NCBI RefSeq assembly: GCF_964355755.1
Contig: NC_092672.1
Location: 18,098,501-18,162,500, forward strand
Direction of reading: 5' to 3'
Source: Antedon mediterranea
Lineage: Eukaryota; Echinodermata; Crinoidea; Comatulida; Antedonidae
Length of the DNA: 64,000 nucleotides
The translations under genes were made by a program, and so were the position numbers. Positions 12,501 through 22,793 of this stretch are shown here, in pieces (within the stretch, counting starts at the first letter, position 1; each line of letters opens with the position of its first letter). Below the pieces are notes generated by a model that did no database searches, was not told where the DNA came from, and saw only the letters and a program-made list of their open reading frames with translations.

Positions 12501-15500
12501 CACAAAAAGATTTCACATAACAAAATGGTAAAATTTGCGGGGTTTTTTTTTTTTGGTGGGGGGGAGGGGTAGTTAATGGACACCTGTTACCATGGCAACC
12601 AATAATTTGTTTTCAAAAATATTTCAGTTTTGTTATATTTACCTAAAGTGTGATTAATTACCAAAGCATGAAGAAAATCCATTTTTTGGCATTTGGCCAC
12701 TTTTTAATGAAATAGGTTGATATTTGTAGTCACTAATAGTGTATGGCGTATTTGGCATTCATTCCCTCTTACTGTATTATAAATAATACACAGCAACCAG
12801 TTGGACCAATTAGTGTTTTGTATACTAAATTACATTGATCGCTGGAGTAATATTTAACTCGCTGTGAGGTGTTTATTTTGGATTTGAACAAACACTGCAG
12901 CACATCTTTCTTGTACCACTTCATCTCAAGCAAACCAATTGAATAAAATACAAGATGGAATTTTATACAAAGATGGTTTTTTTTTTCAGAAAAAGAAAAG
13001 ATACCATAAAAAAGAGAAGAAAACTGCGAGAAAAACTACAAAAACTGAAAACTGTTGGAGATCATCTTGAATCTGATGATGTTTCTTTATTTTCACTTAA
13101 GAAAATTCGTAGCAAAAAGGTTTTATTTTCAATTTCCTACTGTTACGTAAAAACATTGTTCCCTGTATAATTTGGCTAGTCTGTAAGACTGCCTTCCCTT
13201 TCCAAATGCATTATCCCTAACCTTAGCCTAGTACAAGCAAACCTGTTTGCAAACTCAGAATTTGCCACTGCCTGGGTTGAGTGTAAACTGGAAGCTGGTT
13301 ATCTGAGAATAACATGTTGTGTAATCTTCAGATGGACAGTCTCCAAATAATGAAATAATTGGGAGGTTGTAAACTAGTGTAGGCTATTCTTTGATTTAAA
13401 AAAAAAAAAATACATTTTCACTATGATTGATGTTTCATTTACAGCAACTGGAAGAGGTTGACAAAGGAGGTGCTGTTGATGTAGATGACGATTTGACTGA
13501 GGTTATAGAGCTTAGTGAAGATGAGGAAGATATAGACAGCGGTTTAGATTCAGATGAAACAGAAATACTTAGAAAGGATAACTTGAGCAAGGAGGAGGAG
13601 AATGATGATGATCTGTCAGATTAGTATGTTTGAACCCTAAAATCATAGCTTCCACTGAAAAGAAGAGATTAGAAATTTATTTGTTTAAAAAAATGGTTAT
13701 TATTTACTGTTGATTGATTGATTGATTTTATTTAGCATCTTAATATGCATAATACAGAAACACTTTGCAAGATAAAAATAAAATTTAAAATAATTTTTTT
13801 AAAGCGCATACAGATAAGAACATATAATGTAAATTTTCAATGAGTTACTCTATTAAACATTTGCATGCAAACATATAACAACATTTTAAATAATAGTATC
13901 CATTGTTTTGTGATCTCAATAGACAATAATTGTATCCATTGTTTCGTGATCTAAATTGAGCTAAACTTGTATTTTTACATAAATAAATAATTTTAAAACA
14001 GTATATATTTTTTTATCAGTTAATAATTAACACTAGAGTAGGTACACAGAATAATTCGTTTGTAATAATACTTTTAATTGCATCATGATTCCATAACATT
14101 TTTCTTACTCTTATAGTGAAATAGATGCAAGTGAATCAGGGAATCCTTTAACTGTTGACTTGGAACACGAAGAAAAATCATCACAATTAGAAAGGCAAAC
14201 TAATTTATGGTTTGATAAGGTATGAACTGTTGTGTATTACCTCATAGTACCATTATTTACATTGTAAACCATGGGCGAAAATTTTTCCAGATTTGCAAAA
14301 AATAAAACGGCTACTTTAGCCATTTTGGCGATGAAATATGATTAAATCATTTTTACGAAAGCATTCACCCGCTGTGCGTAGTTGACAGCGAGTAAACCAT
14401 GAAGTCTTATCACACGATTTTCGTGGCATAGAAGCATCAGCATGACCAGCCAAGCGTAAAAAAAACCAAAAATTCAGGGAATTTTTAAAAAACTAAATTA
14501 ATAACTGTATGATTAAAAACAATTTGAACAATTGTTTTGATCGTCTAAAATACAATGTAAATTATTATTTTTTCAATCATACAGTAATTTAGACCTGGCT
14601 CTCTCTAAATGCCTTACAAAAAGGTACAAGGAACAGGGTATAGTTAGGCCTAAATAATAGACATGGATAAATTGACTTAAATGTTTTTACCATTATATTT
14701 TCTTTTTTGGCTAAAGACCGATTCCTTTGGCTAAATAAAAAAGGGGACTTAAGCCATTTTGGCTATAGATAAACTGATTTTACTAAAAAAAAAATATTTT
14801 GACTTTCGCCAAATGGCTAAACAAAATGTTAGTGCTACCCCAGATTGTATACTACCTTATTGAAATCTAGTTTTATTTTAGTGTCACGGTTTTAGTCTAG
14901 TTGCCCAACATCATCAACTTCTTTCTGATCTTTTTTATCACTTTCAAAGCGTTGTGTTAACATGAATGGATGAAAAAGAATTTCAGTCAAATAAGCACCT
15001 CACTCAGCCTGAGTACCACCTCAGTCAAATTATCACCTCACTTAGCCTATGTACCACCTCAGTCAAAATAAGCACGTCACTTAGTTTAAGTATCACCTCA
15101 TTCAAAATAATCCCCTCACTCAGACTAAGTACCACCTCAGTCAAAATATGCACCTCACTCCATCTAAGCACCACCTTATTCAAAATTAGCACCTCACTCA
15201 GTCTAAGTACCACCTCAGTCAAAATAAGCACAGCATTCAGCTCAATTATCACCTCAGTGGAATAATTACCCGACTCTGCTTAAACAAGCACCTCACTCAG
15301 CCCATTTACTACTTTAGTCAAATAAGCACATCATTCGACTTTTACCACATCAGTCAAATAAGCCACCTCACTTAGCCTAATTACCACCTCAGTCAAATAA
15401 GCACCTCACTCGGCCCATTTACTACCTCAGTCAATAAGCACCTTACTCCGCAGTGGAATAAGCACCTCACTCCGCAGTGGAATAAGCACCTCACTCAGCC

Positions 15501-18500
15501 TAAGTACACCCTCAGTCAAATAAGCACCTCACTCAGCCCATTTACTACCTCGGTCAAATAAGCACCTCCTTCCGCAGTGGAATAAACACCTCACCCAGCC
15601 TAATTACCACCTCAGTCAAATAAGCACCTCATTCGGCTCGGTTACCACTTCAGTCAAATAAGCACCTCACAATGAATAATTATTACTTAAGTCAAATAAG
15701 CACCTCACTCAGCCTAATTACCGCCTCAGTCAAATAAGCACCTCCCTCCGCAGTGGAATAAACACCTCACCCAGCCTAATTACCACCTCAGTCAAATAAG
15801 CACCTCATTCGGCTCGGTTACCACTTCAGTCAAATAAGCACCTCACAATGAATAATTATTACTTAAGTCAAATAAGCACCTCACTCAGCCTAATTACCGC
15901 CTCAGTCAAATAATAACCTCACTCTGCACAATTACCACCAATTTTTAAAATATTTTTTTGTGGCTACATCATGCTATAGATACTGCTATAAAACAATTTC
16001 AATTTGCTTTTTTCAAAAATCTAGGCAATCTTTTCTGGAATAGAAAATGATGAAGATGAAGATTATGAGATTTCACAGATGACTGAACATTATAAAAAAG
16101 AAGGTGGTTCCATATTAGGTAATTAGCTTGTAATGTCATTTTTTGTGATTGTAAAAACATTGTTAACCCTTGCAGAGACAACATTTCTTGCCAACATGAC
16201 ACAGCTGCATGCAGGCATTCTGTACCTCAACAACAAACCAACTATTTATGATATTTCAAATGTCAATTAAAAACATAACATTAAAATTATTGTATTTGGT
16301 GTAGGCTGAGGTTACTGTAGTGTTTTTATAAAGTTATTACTCCTAATTTAATTTTGCCTTATTTATTTCAGAAAGACCAAAAATGTCATCCAATAAAAAC
16401 CTGACAACAAATATAAAAGAAACCTTGGAAAGTGACTATGAAGAAAGCAGTGATGATGATAATGACCATGTTAAAAAACAGAATGTTCATAATAATAATA
16501 TGTTAGAGGATGAAAGTGATGATAGTGATTATGATGATGAAGTACTGATAAGCAAATCAGACAGTAAATCTAAAAAACGAAAAGCTTTTGAAGTAGTACC
16601 AGCTGAAGGTCCAGGTAATGATGCATTCTATCGTTTTTAAAATGAATATGTATTCTCATACTGTATAAAATAATATACAGTCCACTCGCCTAAGTCGAGT
16701 CTAATGGAACTGGTATAACTTTGACTTACAGATTTGTAAAAAAAAAGTCTAGGCCTAAAGGCTCACTCGCCGCGCTACTACTAGACCCTCTTGTTAGGCC
16801 TACTTCGCGATTACATATATCGATCACTGCCCACACGATGAGCCTTGAAATGAGTTTGCTTAGCTAGGCCTAATAAATGCTAAGCCTCCCTTATCGGTAA
16901 TGTGTACTGTTTTCATTATGATTTAAGCCGTAACAATAATAAGAAAACATATAATAAATATATTTCAGTTCTTTATTGTTACTCATTGTTTATTGCCATC
17001 TGTCTAGCACATAACAAAATACAACGCTAAACAACTCGCGTAGTACTTTATATACTAGTGCAAGTTATAGGACGCCGCCTATGCTATGCAACCTGCTTGA
17101 GAGAATCAATATGGTCCCACATTATCACCTCTGTCGTTTGTTTATCGAATTACTTGCGTTTCGTCAGCTTTTTTAGAATGTTGTTGCCGCATGATTTGTG
17201 ACTTTGACTTATACGATACAAATCACTACAGAATGTGTGTACCCAAAAAAAACGTCGACTTGGGACGAATTTCAACTTACAAATACAAATTACACAGTAA
17301 AGTATAGGAAAGAATTGGAACTTTCATAAAAATTTGAGTTTCCCACTTTTATTTAAAGCAGATACAGATTCCCAAATGAGACAAACATAGTATTAAATCT
17401 TCCCCAATGTATTTGGAAAAAAACTTAAGACACAATTTTCTTCAAGAAATATTAGGAAACTAATGTTTTTCATATATATTTCAATGGTATTTTATTACAA
17501 AAATTGTGTATTAGTGTGATTACCAATCATGACATTAAAAAAGCATTTTGAGCAGTTTTTTAAAAGAATGTATTTTGTTTTCTTTATTTGTCCTATAATT
17601 CCATGCTTGTGTTCAAATATCAGGATCTGGACCTGTGGTTTGCCATGGCTTTGGGTTTGTATGCAATATTAATTAAATCTTTTATTTGTTTATACCCATA
17701 GCGCCTAGACAGCTAGGCCCTCAAGATTTAGCTCTTGGAACTTTGATAGCAACATCAAAAAAGAAGAAAAGGGAAATCATTGAAGGAGGCTTTCATAGGT
17801 AAAATAATAATTACTGAAATTGGAAAATGAATAAAGGTTTCATCTGTCTTCAATTACTAAGAATGTTTTCACATGTATGAACAAAAGAAGACATTTAAAC
17901 AAAATATGTAATAATAAATAAATCATGCTATAATTATAAAATTACTGTATGAAACTGTACATTTAACGTACAGTATTTGATATTGTATGTTGATTTTGCC
18001 ATTTTAAGATGATCACCTACCTTGTTCAGTGACAATATATTATCTGCATTATCTGTTTTACAGGTACACTTTCAATGATGATAATCTTCCAGAATGGTTT
18101 GTAGATGACGAATTGAAACATTACAAAAAACACATACCAGTTACCAAGGTAACATACACACATTGTTCACACTATTTTATTTATTTTTATTCAGGGTACC
18201 CGAGTCTAGGACTCGCTCATCTTCTTTTCTTCTTCCATCTGGATACTATTGAGCCAACTTTCAAGTCCTACTAGTTCTTTACACGTCGTTTGACGGCTCA
18301 GAAACATGGCATGCATATACTAGGGTAATAGGTGAACAAAGCTATAGAGAGAAAATCTTCCTACTTTCAACCGGATGCAGAATTATGACGTCATAAACAT
18401 AGTACCAATTGAAAAAAGTGTGATTTATAAAGTACTACTCCTCCGTTGTAGTATTGAGCTGGGATTTGGCATTGGTATACTACAGGGACATGTCCTCAAA

Positions 18501-21500
18501 GCTATAGAGCCAGATTTTTTTATTTCAAACCGGATGCAGCCATATGACGTTAGAAGATGTTACCTAATATAGTCGTGTTTGGTGTCATTTCAAAGGCCTT
18601 GACTTAAAACCTATTTATGATATTGTGACGTCACTTCTGCTCCCGGAAATAGAAAAAAAAATCACTGAGATTTCATAATTTAATGTGACGTAACTTTTCG
18701 GAATAAAGCCGTATTTGGTAGCGAGGTTATTGTATGTGACGTTACATCCCGTCTTATGAGGTCATTACAATTGCAATTTTAGAAGGAAATTATCCGAGCA
18801 ACAACATATTAACGTGTTGAAGAAATTGGGACACGTAGAATATAGATGCGCGTTTTTTTAAACGTGATGAACTATGATGTAAAAGATGAAAATACGACTT
18901 TATGAAGACATCACAACATCCGATACATAAAATGTTTATATGAATTCATATCTACAATTCAACAGCTTCCAGAAACGTTTTAATAATGAGTATCATTTTT
19001 TATTCTGAGGAGCTATAACATATTGGAATTTACTGTAAAGATGAAAATAAGTGACCCACGTTATACACACTTTTGCACATGATGAAATTAAAATGTTTGT
19101 AACTCCCACAAAAGATAATTGATTGAACAAACAAATATTAATATCTGGGAGAAATTAAGTTACGGATAAGCGATATGTGCTCTATTAAATTTGATGAGCT
19201 ATGACGAAAGAGGCAAAAATTCTATATTTTATATTCAAGTGGCCATACGATGACGTCGTAACACCCGAGAAGTAACAATTTTGCATGAATTGATATCTAC
19301 AACTTATTAAAAAAATCGGGATCACGGTTGTTCCCGAGGAGCTATAATAGATTCAAAATAGGCAGGATTTCGCACAAATTGTCTAATTCAACATGCTCGT
19401 ATGGTGTCATTTCAAGTGGAAATAGTCAAATTTTTTGTTAATTTCTAGAAAAGGCTGGAAAAACAAAATTTGTGTTTCCTACCCCAAGGGCACCGTACGC
19501 ATAGAAAAGTTTGAGCTTGTGGGAATTTGCGTAGAAAGTTGATTAGAAATTCATTTTGCCCAAAAAAAAATGTGCACGTAACTTTGTGTGAAACATGCCA
19601 TTTTTAATCCACAGAAAGTTGACTCTTGAAATGAATTAAATTTTGTGTCAATACAAAATGACATAAAATCGTGTTGCGCAACTCTGACGTTTTAAAAAAT
19701 AGAAGGTGCACAACTTCATGTAAATGGCGAATGTTGACAAAGTTACGAAATGTTGTCTTTACACGTTTTAGAGAAATATAATGCACAAAAATAGGGTGGA
19801 AAGAAAGAAGAAAAATACAGGAAAAAAAAGTTGATGATTTCATACAATCACAGGGAGTTATCCGCTCAAAGTTTGGATAACTAATTATTGTTTTATTATT
19901 AAAGGCCATAATGTCTAGTAATCATTTCATTTCCTCCATTGGTTCAATTGTATTGTATGTTTTTAATTATTTGTATATTTTGTAATTGTACAGGAATTGG
20001 TAGAGGAGTACAAAGCTAGACTAAAAGAAATAAATGCACGGCCAATCAAGAAAGTAGCAGAGGCAAAGGCTAGAAAAAAGAAAAAAGCAATGATGAAGAT
20101 GGAGAAATTAAAGAAAAAAGCAGAAGCAATTACTGACACAGTTGATACATCTGCAAAAGAAAAAATGAATCAAATAAAAAGGTATTTTGGGTTGTTGGGT
20201 AGGGAATATGGCAAACAATTTCTACATTATTTTAATCATAAAACTAGGGATTTCTTTAGAAAGAAATAGATTAATGTTGCTCATTAGAATGCTATTAGCA
20301 TCTACCTCTGAGCTAGAAAGTGAAACTTAAAATTGTTAGTTTATTGAAATGAACATAATGTTATATGTATGTTGAGGAAATTATTAGGATTGGTATTACA
20401 ACCTATTATTAAGATTGGTATTACAACCTATTATTAGGATTGGTATTACAACCTATTATTAGGATTGGTATTACAACCTATTATTAGGATTGGTATTACA
20501 ACCTATTATTAGGATTGGTATTACAACCTATTATTAGGATTGGTATTACAACCTATTATTAGGATTGGTATTACAACCTATTATTAGGATTGGTATTACA
20601 ACCTATTATTAGGATTGGTATTACAACCTATTATTAGGATTGGTATTACAACCTATTATTAGGATTGGTATTACAACCTATTATTAGGATTGGTATTACA
20701 ACCTATTATTAGGATTGGTATTACAACCTATTATTAGGATTGGTATTACAACCTATTATTAGGATTGGTATTACAACCTATTATTAGGATTGGTATTACA
20801 ACCTATTATTAGGATTGGTATTACAACCTATTATTAGGATTGGTATTACAACCTATTATTAGGATTGGTATTACAACCTATTATTAGGATTGGTATTACA
20901 ACCTATTATTAGGATTGGTATTACAACCTATTATTAGGATTGGTATTACAACCTATTATTAGGATTGGTATTACAACCTATTATTAGGATTGGTATTACA
21001 ACCTATTATTAGGATTGGTATTACAACCTATTATTAGGATTGGTATTACAACCTATTATTAGGATTGGTATTACAACCTATTATTAGGATTGGTATTACA
21101 ACCTATTATTAGGATTGGTATTACAACCTATTATTAGGATTGGTATTACAACCTCGTACAATGTTTATTATTGGACTTTGCACACCAAGAAGCAAATATA
21201 ATCAAAGTAAAATTAGGCATTCATGAACTGTTCATTTTACTTGGCATTTTATGCTTTTTACCTGAAGCATATCTACAGTATTAACTTCAAATCTTATCTT
21301 CTCATTAAAAGTTTGTACAAGAAAGCTGGAATGGGGAAGAATAAGAAAACAGAGGTGAAATATGTAAGAGCACGTAAAAGCCTAGCGGGAAAGAAAGCAG
21401 TTCGACCAAAAGGCATCAAAGGACCATACAAGATGGTAGATCCAAGAATGAAGAAAGAAGTACGAGCTAAACAAAGAGCTGAACAAAGGAATAAGAAGAG

Positions 21501-21516
21501 AGGAGGAAGGCGATAA
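436..21516 (+). CDS. FTSJ3: FTSJ3/Spb1 pre-rRNA 2'-O-ribose methyltransferase, 5'-partial, 14 exons
   Basis: Nucleolar AdoMet-dependent RNA methyltransferase needed for 60S subunit assembly (family knowledge; yeast Spb1, human FTSJ3). Fourteen exons join in phase to 708 residues plus TAA; human FTSJ3 is about 847 residues, so roughly the first 100 (start Met, first catalytic Lys, AdoMet motif I) lie before base 1. Seen directly: catalytic Asp in HDGAPNVG (visible residue 14), Lys in FVTKVFRS (54) and Glu in ESAEIFVVC (89). Their spacing of 40 and 35 is that of the FtsJ/RrmJ K-D-K-E tetrad. The conserved middle follows ([20 protein letters not shown]), then an acidic linker (visible residues ~330-510). 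The Spb1 C-terminal domain follows ([39 protein letters not shown]) with a lysine/arginine-rich tail. All introns are GT-AG. The neighbour on the minus strand converges on it. Confidence 0.95.
960..1265. mobile_element. Partial MITE copy (CTGTTTTCC-TIR family)
   Basis: Shares TTGTTTTCCAGTCGAC, repeated TTACAGGAAAA words, and the TTATGGAAAAATCCTGCTGAA and GCCTCTACTAG-like segments with the fuller element at 7690-8301, in opposite orientation. Only one end is clear. Confidence 0.5.
1978..2205 (+). mobile_element. tRNA-derived SINE
   Basis: The head has an A-box-like GATGGTGTAATGG and B-box-like GGGTTCGAGGT, about 45 bases apart. A body with the TCCTTAGGCAAGATGCTTTA block follows, also present in the SINE at 27955-28557. 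The tail is rich in ACAAATA. It sits in an FTSJ3 intron. Confidence 0.65.
2511..2729 (+). CDS. FTSJ3: FTSJ3 second visible exon (catalytic Lys and Glu)
   Basis: Acceptor TTTTCACAG, donor ATTG|GTGAG. Encodes [39 protein letters not shown] and FTAPDKI. It carries the catalytic Lys (visible residue 54) and Glu (89). Continues out of exon 1 in phase 1 (G+CT = Ala). Confidence 0.95.
3240..3415. repeat. TTAAGGG-rich palindromic repeat
   Basis: Clustered CCCTTAA and TTAAGGG words on both strands, ending TTGGTGAATACGGCC, reminiscent of Harbinger/ISL2EU-type ends. The left end is not identified. Confidence 0.3.
3420..4575. repeat. 53-bp minisatellite, 21 complete copies
   Basis: GGATCTTGTCAT recurs with an exact 53-base period from 3420 to 4533, with a decayed 22nd unit after it. 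Variants: CATATG/CATGTG, TCTAAAG/TCTGGAG, GTAGG/GTAGA, ACAAGG/ACGAGG. Each unit junction holds the inverted pair CATGACAAG and CTTGTCATG around a 9-base loop. Lies in an FTSJ3 intron. Confidence 0.98.
4832..5040 (+). CDS. FTSJ3: FTSJ3 third visible exon
   Basis: Acceptor CACTTCAG, donor GAG|GTACG. Encodes [14 protein letters not shown], then [15 protein letters not shown] and the [15 protein letters not shown] stretch. This aligns with the region after the methyltransferase fold in FTSJ3 (SKFFDPKF, GYAEGD, DFLRAANPVDFL). Confidence 0.93.
5921..6379. mobile_element. 459-bp foldback element
   Basis: The whole segment is an imperfect palindrome. The outer arm TTGGATATGTTGTAGAATAG (5922 on) is answered by its reverse complement ending at 6378. 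The inner arm CAAATAATATTTCACATCAT (6106 on) is answered by ATGATGTGAAATATTATTTG (6168 on). Located in an FTSJ3 intron; no coding sequence. Confidence 0.8.
6470..6890. mobile_element. Second, interrupted half-copy of the foldback element
   Basis: 6479-6640 repeats the right half of the 5921-6379 element (ATGATGTGAAATATTATTTG onward). The match resumes at GGATTCAGTGATGTCTATTC (6861) after about 210 unrelated bases, as if a later insertion split it. Confidence 0.65.
6918..7087 (+). CDS. FTSJ3: FTSJ3 fourth visible exon
   Basis: Acceptor CCTACAG, donor GATGG|GTAAA. Encodes the highly conserved [20 protein letters not shown] followed by WRSKLRKLL, matching the family's [21 protein letters not shown] block. 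Confidence 0.95.
7422..7535 (+). CDS. FTSJ3: FTSJ3 fifth visible exon
   Basis: Acceptor TTCAACAG, donor AAAAG|GTTAG. Low-complexity acidic and lysine-rich segment ([19 protein letters not shown]), as in the corresponding E-rich part of human FTSJ3. Starts with one base and ends with two bases of a split codon, consistent with both neighbours. Confidence 0.88.
7690..8301. mobile_element. MITE with AGCCTGTTTTCCTGT inverted ends
   Basis: Left end AGCCTGTTTTCCTGTTGAC, right end GTCGACAGGAAAACAGGTT, inverted and near-identical. Subterminal ATCGTTAACGAT-like inverted words. No transposase. A relative lies at 960-1265. Confidence 0.65.
8640..9043. repeat. Dispersed AT-rich repeat fragment
   Basis: The AAAGATGTATTGTCCCC and CACTTTGACCAAAACTTGGA words recur in diverged form at ~22310-22420 (inverted), 27835-27915 and 56370-56400. 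Class not recognised. Confidence 0.3.
9046..10277. mobile_element. Non-autonomous pogo/Tigger-like element
   Basis: Ends are exact inverted repeats: CAGTCAACTCTCCCAATACC at the left and its reverse complement at the right, inside a perfect 27-base match. Both sides are flanked by TA (9044-9045, 10278-10279), the Tc1/mariner/pogo target duplication. Subterminal AAACCGGA repeats follow. The 1232-bp interior has no transposase-like ORF. Confidence 0.8.
10278..11059. other. FTSJ3 intron, no recognised feature
   Basis: AT-rich to ~10680, then a higher-GC stretch that may belong to the decayed coding remnant downstream. No supported ORF. Confidence 0.3.
11060..11880 (+). pseudogene. Decayed coding remnant of a probable mobile element
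   Basis: With stops and frameshifts, the plus strand reads [20 protein letters not shown] near 11352 and [20 protein letters not shown] near 11611. The first resembles a motif I associate from memory with multicopy transposon-linked proteins of marine invertebrates. Identity is tentative; nothing is intact. Confidence 0.35.
11900..12989. repeat. AT-rich intron with GGCCGCCATTTTG repeats
   Basis: Several AAATGGCCGCCATTTTG or TGGTGGCCATTTT palindromic words (12050-12200) resemble those in the foldback region at 6000-6640. Also a T-run with G-run at 12540-12568. No gene. Confidence 0.35.
12990..13119 (+). CDS. FTSJ3: FTSJ3 sixth visible exon
   Basis: Acceptor is a T-run followed by CAG; donor AAAAAG|GTTTT. 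Encodes [19 protein letters not shown] and [16 protein letters not shown], matching the KKKLLREQRKQRERVELKM and MFSLCTIRG region of the family. A 5.45-kb intron loaded with mobile elements precedes it. Confidence 0.9.
13445..13623 (+). CDS. FTSJ3: FTSJ3 seventh visible exon (acidic)
   Basis: Acceptor ATTTACAG, donor GATTA|GTATG. Encodes [20 protein letters not shown] and an acidic run with [17 protein letters not shown]. Reading through the donor gives an immediate TAG; splicing restores TAT (Tyr). Confidence 0.9.
13624..14116. other. FTSJ3 intron, no recognised feature
   Basis: AT-rich. A short direct repeat (ATCCATTGTTTTGTGATCT and its relative) occurs near 13898-13955. Nothing else seen. 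Confidence 0.3.
14117..14219 (+). CDS. FTSJ3: FTSJ3 eighth visible exon
   Basis: Acceptor CTTATAG, donor GATAAG|GTATG. Encodes [14 protein letters not shown] and [11 protein letters not shown], corresponding to NPLLVPLEEK and EQANLWFSK in human FTSJ3. Confidence 0.92.
14985..15940. repeat. 38-bp degenerate minisatellite with a 176-bp higher-order repeat
   Basis: About 25 diverged units of the form CAAATAAGCACCTCACTCAG followed by CCTAATTACCACCTCAGT. A block around 15575-15735 is repeated 176 bases further on with few changes, so a four-to-five-unit block was duplicated as a whole. In the FTSJ3 intron 14219-16025. Confidence 0.95.
16025..16118 (+). CDS. FTSJ3: FTSJ3 ninth visible exon
   Basis: Acceptor AAATCTAG, donor TTAG|GTAAT. 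Encodes [19 protein letters not shown], matching SFAGIEDDADEALEISQ of the family. Confidence 0.92.
16372..16614 (+). CDS. FTSJ3: FTSJ3 tenth visible exon (acidic/serine-rich)
   Basis: Acceptor TATTTCAG, donor CCAG|GTAAT. Encodes a Ser/Asp/Glu-rich disordered segment ending [16 protein letters not shown]. The FEVVP motif matches FEIVPIEDP in human. Phase 1 into the next exon (G+CG = Ala). Confidence 0.92.
16680..17285. mobile_element. Possible pogo-like remnant
   Basis: CAGTCCACTCGCCTAAGTCG at the left and CGACTTGGGACGAATTTCAA at the right are loosely inverted, in the style of Tigger ends. TAGGCCTA words inside. Low confidence; no transposase. Confidence 0.3.
17702..17798 (+). CDS. FTSJ3: FTSJ3 eleventh visible exon (start of Spb1 C-terminal domain)
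   Basis: Acceptor CCCATAG, donor CATAG|GTAAA. Encodes [20 protein letters not shown] followed by [10 protein letters not shown], matching [20 protein letters not shown]. Confidence 0.95.
18064..18148 (+). CDS. FTSJ3: FTSJ3 twelfth visible exon
   Basis: Acceptor TTTTACAG, donor ACCAAG|GTAAC. Encodes [20 protein letters not shown], the hallmark RYTFNE...LPEWFV motif of the Spb1 C-terminal domain. Confidence 0.96.
18290..19900. repeat. Dispersed unclassified repeat family A, copy 1
   Basis: Homologous to 23430-24320: shared words include CAACAGCTTCCAGAAA, GTATC then TTTTTATTCTGAGGAGCTATAAC, and CGTAGAATAT then GATGCGCG. The end CCACAGAAAGTTGACTCTTG also occurs at 45710. The right edge has an 8-base hairpin GTTATCC...GGATAAC (19858-19882). 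No coding sequence. Confidence 0.6.
19994..20181 (+). CDS. FTSJ3: FTSJ3 thirteenth visible exon
   Basis: Acceptor TTGTACAG, donor AAAAG|GTATT. Encodes [20 protein letters not shown]-type sequence (here [20 protein letters not shown]) and [20 protein letters not shown]. Near-identical to the same block in human FTSJ3. Confidence 0.97.
20381..21154. repeat. 25-bp minisatellite, 31 near-identical copies
   Basis: TTATTAGGATTGGTATTACA plus ACCTA repeats with an exact 25-base period (30 intervals, 20381 to 21131). Only one substitution (AAGATTGG in unit 2) is visible. Lies in the last FTSJ3 intron. Confidence 0.98.
21312..21516 (+). CDS. FTSJ3: FTSJ3 last exon with stop
   Basis: Acceptor CATTAAAAG (poor pyrimidine tract). 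Encodes [19 protein letters not shown], then [20 protein letters not shown] and a basic tail, TAA at 21514-21516. The basic tail corresponds to KRKK-type nucleolar C-termini in the family. Confidence 0.96.
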
Positions 21517-21656
21517 AATGAATATAAATAAACAGACAAAACCTATTTAAACAATATAATAATCTTAAATACAGTTTAATTGTTACATAGTACAAAGCAA
21601 TTGTTTAGAAATAGGAAGATGTATTCATCATTATCTTAAGCTGTTCAGCAGCTTGA

Positions 21657-21662
21657 AATAAA
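21657..21662 (+). promoter_or_regulatory. Probable FTSJ3 poly(A) signal
   Basis: AATAAA 141 bases past the stop. Another AATAAA at 21527-21532 is only 11 bases past the stop and is a less likely signal. Confidence 0.5.
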
Positions 21663-22440
21663 AATATGATTTTGAGCAATCTAATCATTACAAACCAAGG
21701 TATTTGGGTAAAGAAACTGTCTTTCCGACAACTGCAACAATTTTAACACATAACAATTCTGTTTACAGTAAAACCAGTCGCACAGGAATGCTTCTGACAT
21801 ATTCTATTCAATTCAACTAATAGTAAATTAAAGTTCCTTTAAACCATTTCACTGTCTTTTTATGGTTACATTGTGGACTATTGCTACAAGGTCTTGGGCT
21901 TGAATCCTAACAAAATGTTTTGACCTTTTGCCACATTTTCAACCAAGTCAAAAATGATTGTTTGACCACGCTAAACCAATTTCTGAAGTCAAATTCTCTG
22001 GACCTCAAAGTGCATAAGAAAGTTGATGTAGCTACTAGAGTATAGGGCCTGGCCGCTGCCATAGTCTTTTCTTCAAGATAGGAGTTTTTTTGTTGTATAA
22101 CTACAGAACTTTCCCACATCGTCATCTCGCCATATCGCATCATATTTTTATTGTGATGATGAAGAGAAAGAGGTCACATACACGCACAAGAATCATACAA
22201 TATGCATAATTCATAAGCTAATTCAGGTCAAGGGTTAAATTAAACTGGAAGCCAGTTGGCCGCCAGCCAACTGACTTCCGGTTGATAATTTTTTTACTTT
22301 AAATAACAATTTTCTCAGGTAAATATTTTTTGTTTCCTCCAATTTTTGGTCAAAGTAAATAACTTTCATGTGACATTAAAATGGCCTATTCAATAATTTG
22401 TTGTTTTTAAAGGGACAATACATAATAATTGATAATAATA
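21663..22440. other. Intergenic, mostly featureless
   Basis: No gene recognised. A strong palindrome GGAAGCCAGTTGGC / GCCAACTGACTTCC with a 5-base loop lies near 22250-22281, followed by an inverted copy of the AT-rich dispersed repeat. Confidence 0.35.
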
Positions 22441-22454
22441 ATAATAAATAGATT

Positions 22455-22720
22455 TGAACTCGTCACTATAGACGAGTTAGGTTATCCGCACGACAAATGC
22501 CATGTGCACGTCATATGTTACAATATTGCGCACAGAAAAACGATTATGTTATTGTGACCTGCAGAAAAGAACATGTTGTGAGTGTGCTTTCTGTTCTGTG
22601 TCTTATGTGTTTATATATATAAAAGTATCTCTTCGGAGATCCCGCCTCGTGAATAAAAATACTGAAAGATGAGGGCGTATATATTCGATCTCTGTTGCGC
22701 GTGCGTACAACCGAGGACTA
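22455..22720. repeat. Family A-related left segment
   Basis: GACGAGTTAGGTTATCCGCACGAC and the following CACAGAAAAACGATTATG block match 45580-45690 (ACAAGTTAGTTATCCGCACA, CACAGAAAAAGACTATG). The two loci share the same order of segments. Confidence 0.5.
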
Positions 22721-22793
22721 GTGCTGTCCCGCCGTACCACGCCGAGAATGTTAAAGAGTCGCTATCCAATCGAGTTTGAACAATACCATGAAA

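Noticed and set aside
14966-15265. Open frames on both strands with [10 protein letters not shown]-type repeats
   Set aside because: Produced by the 38-bp minisatellite; no start context or conserved domain.
20381-21154. TTAGG words suggesting interstitial telomere sequence
   Set aside because: The period is 25 bases with one TTAGG per unit; it is not a telomeric repeat.
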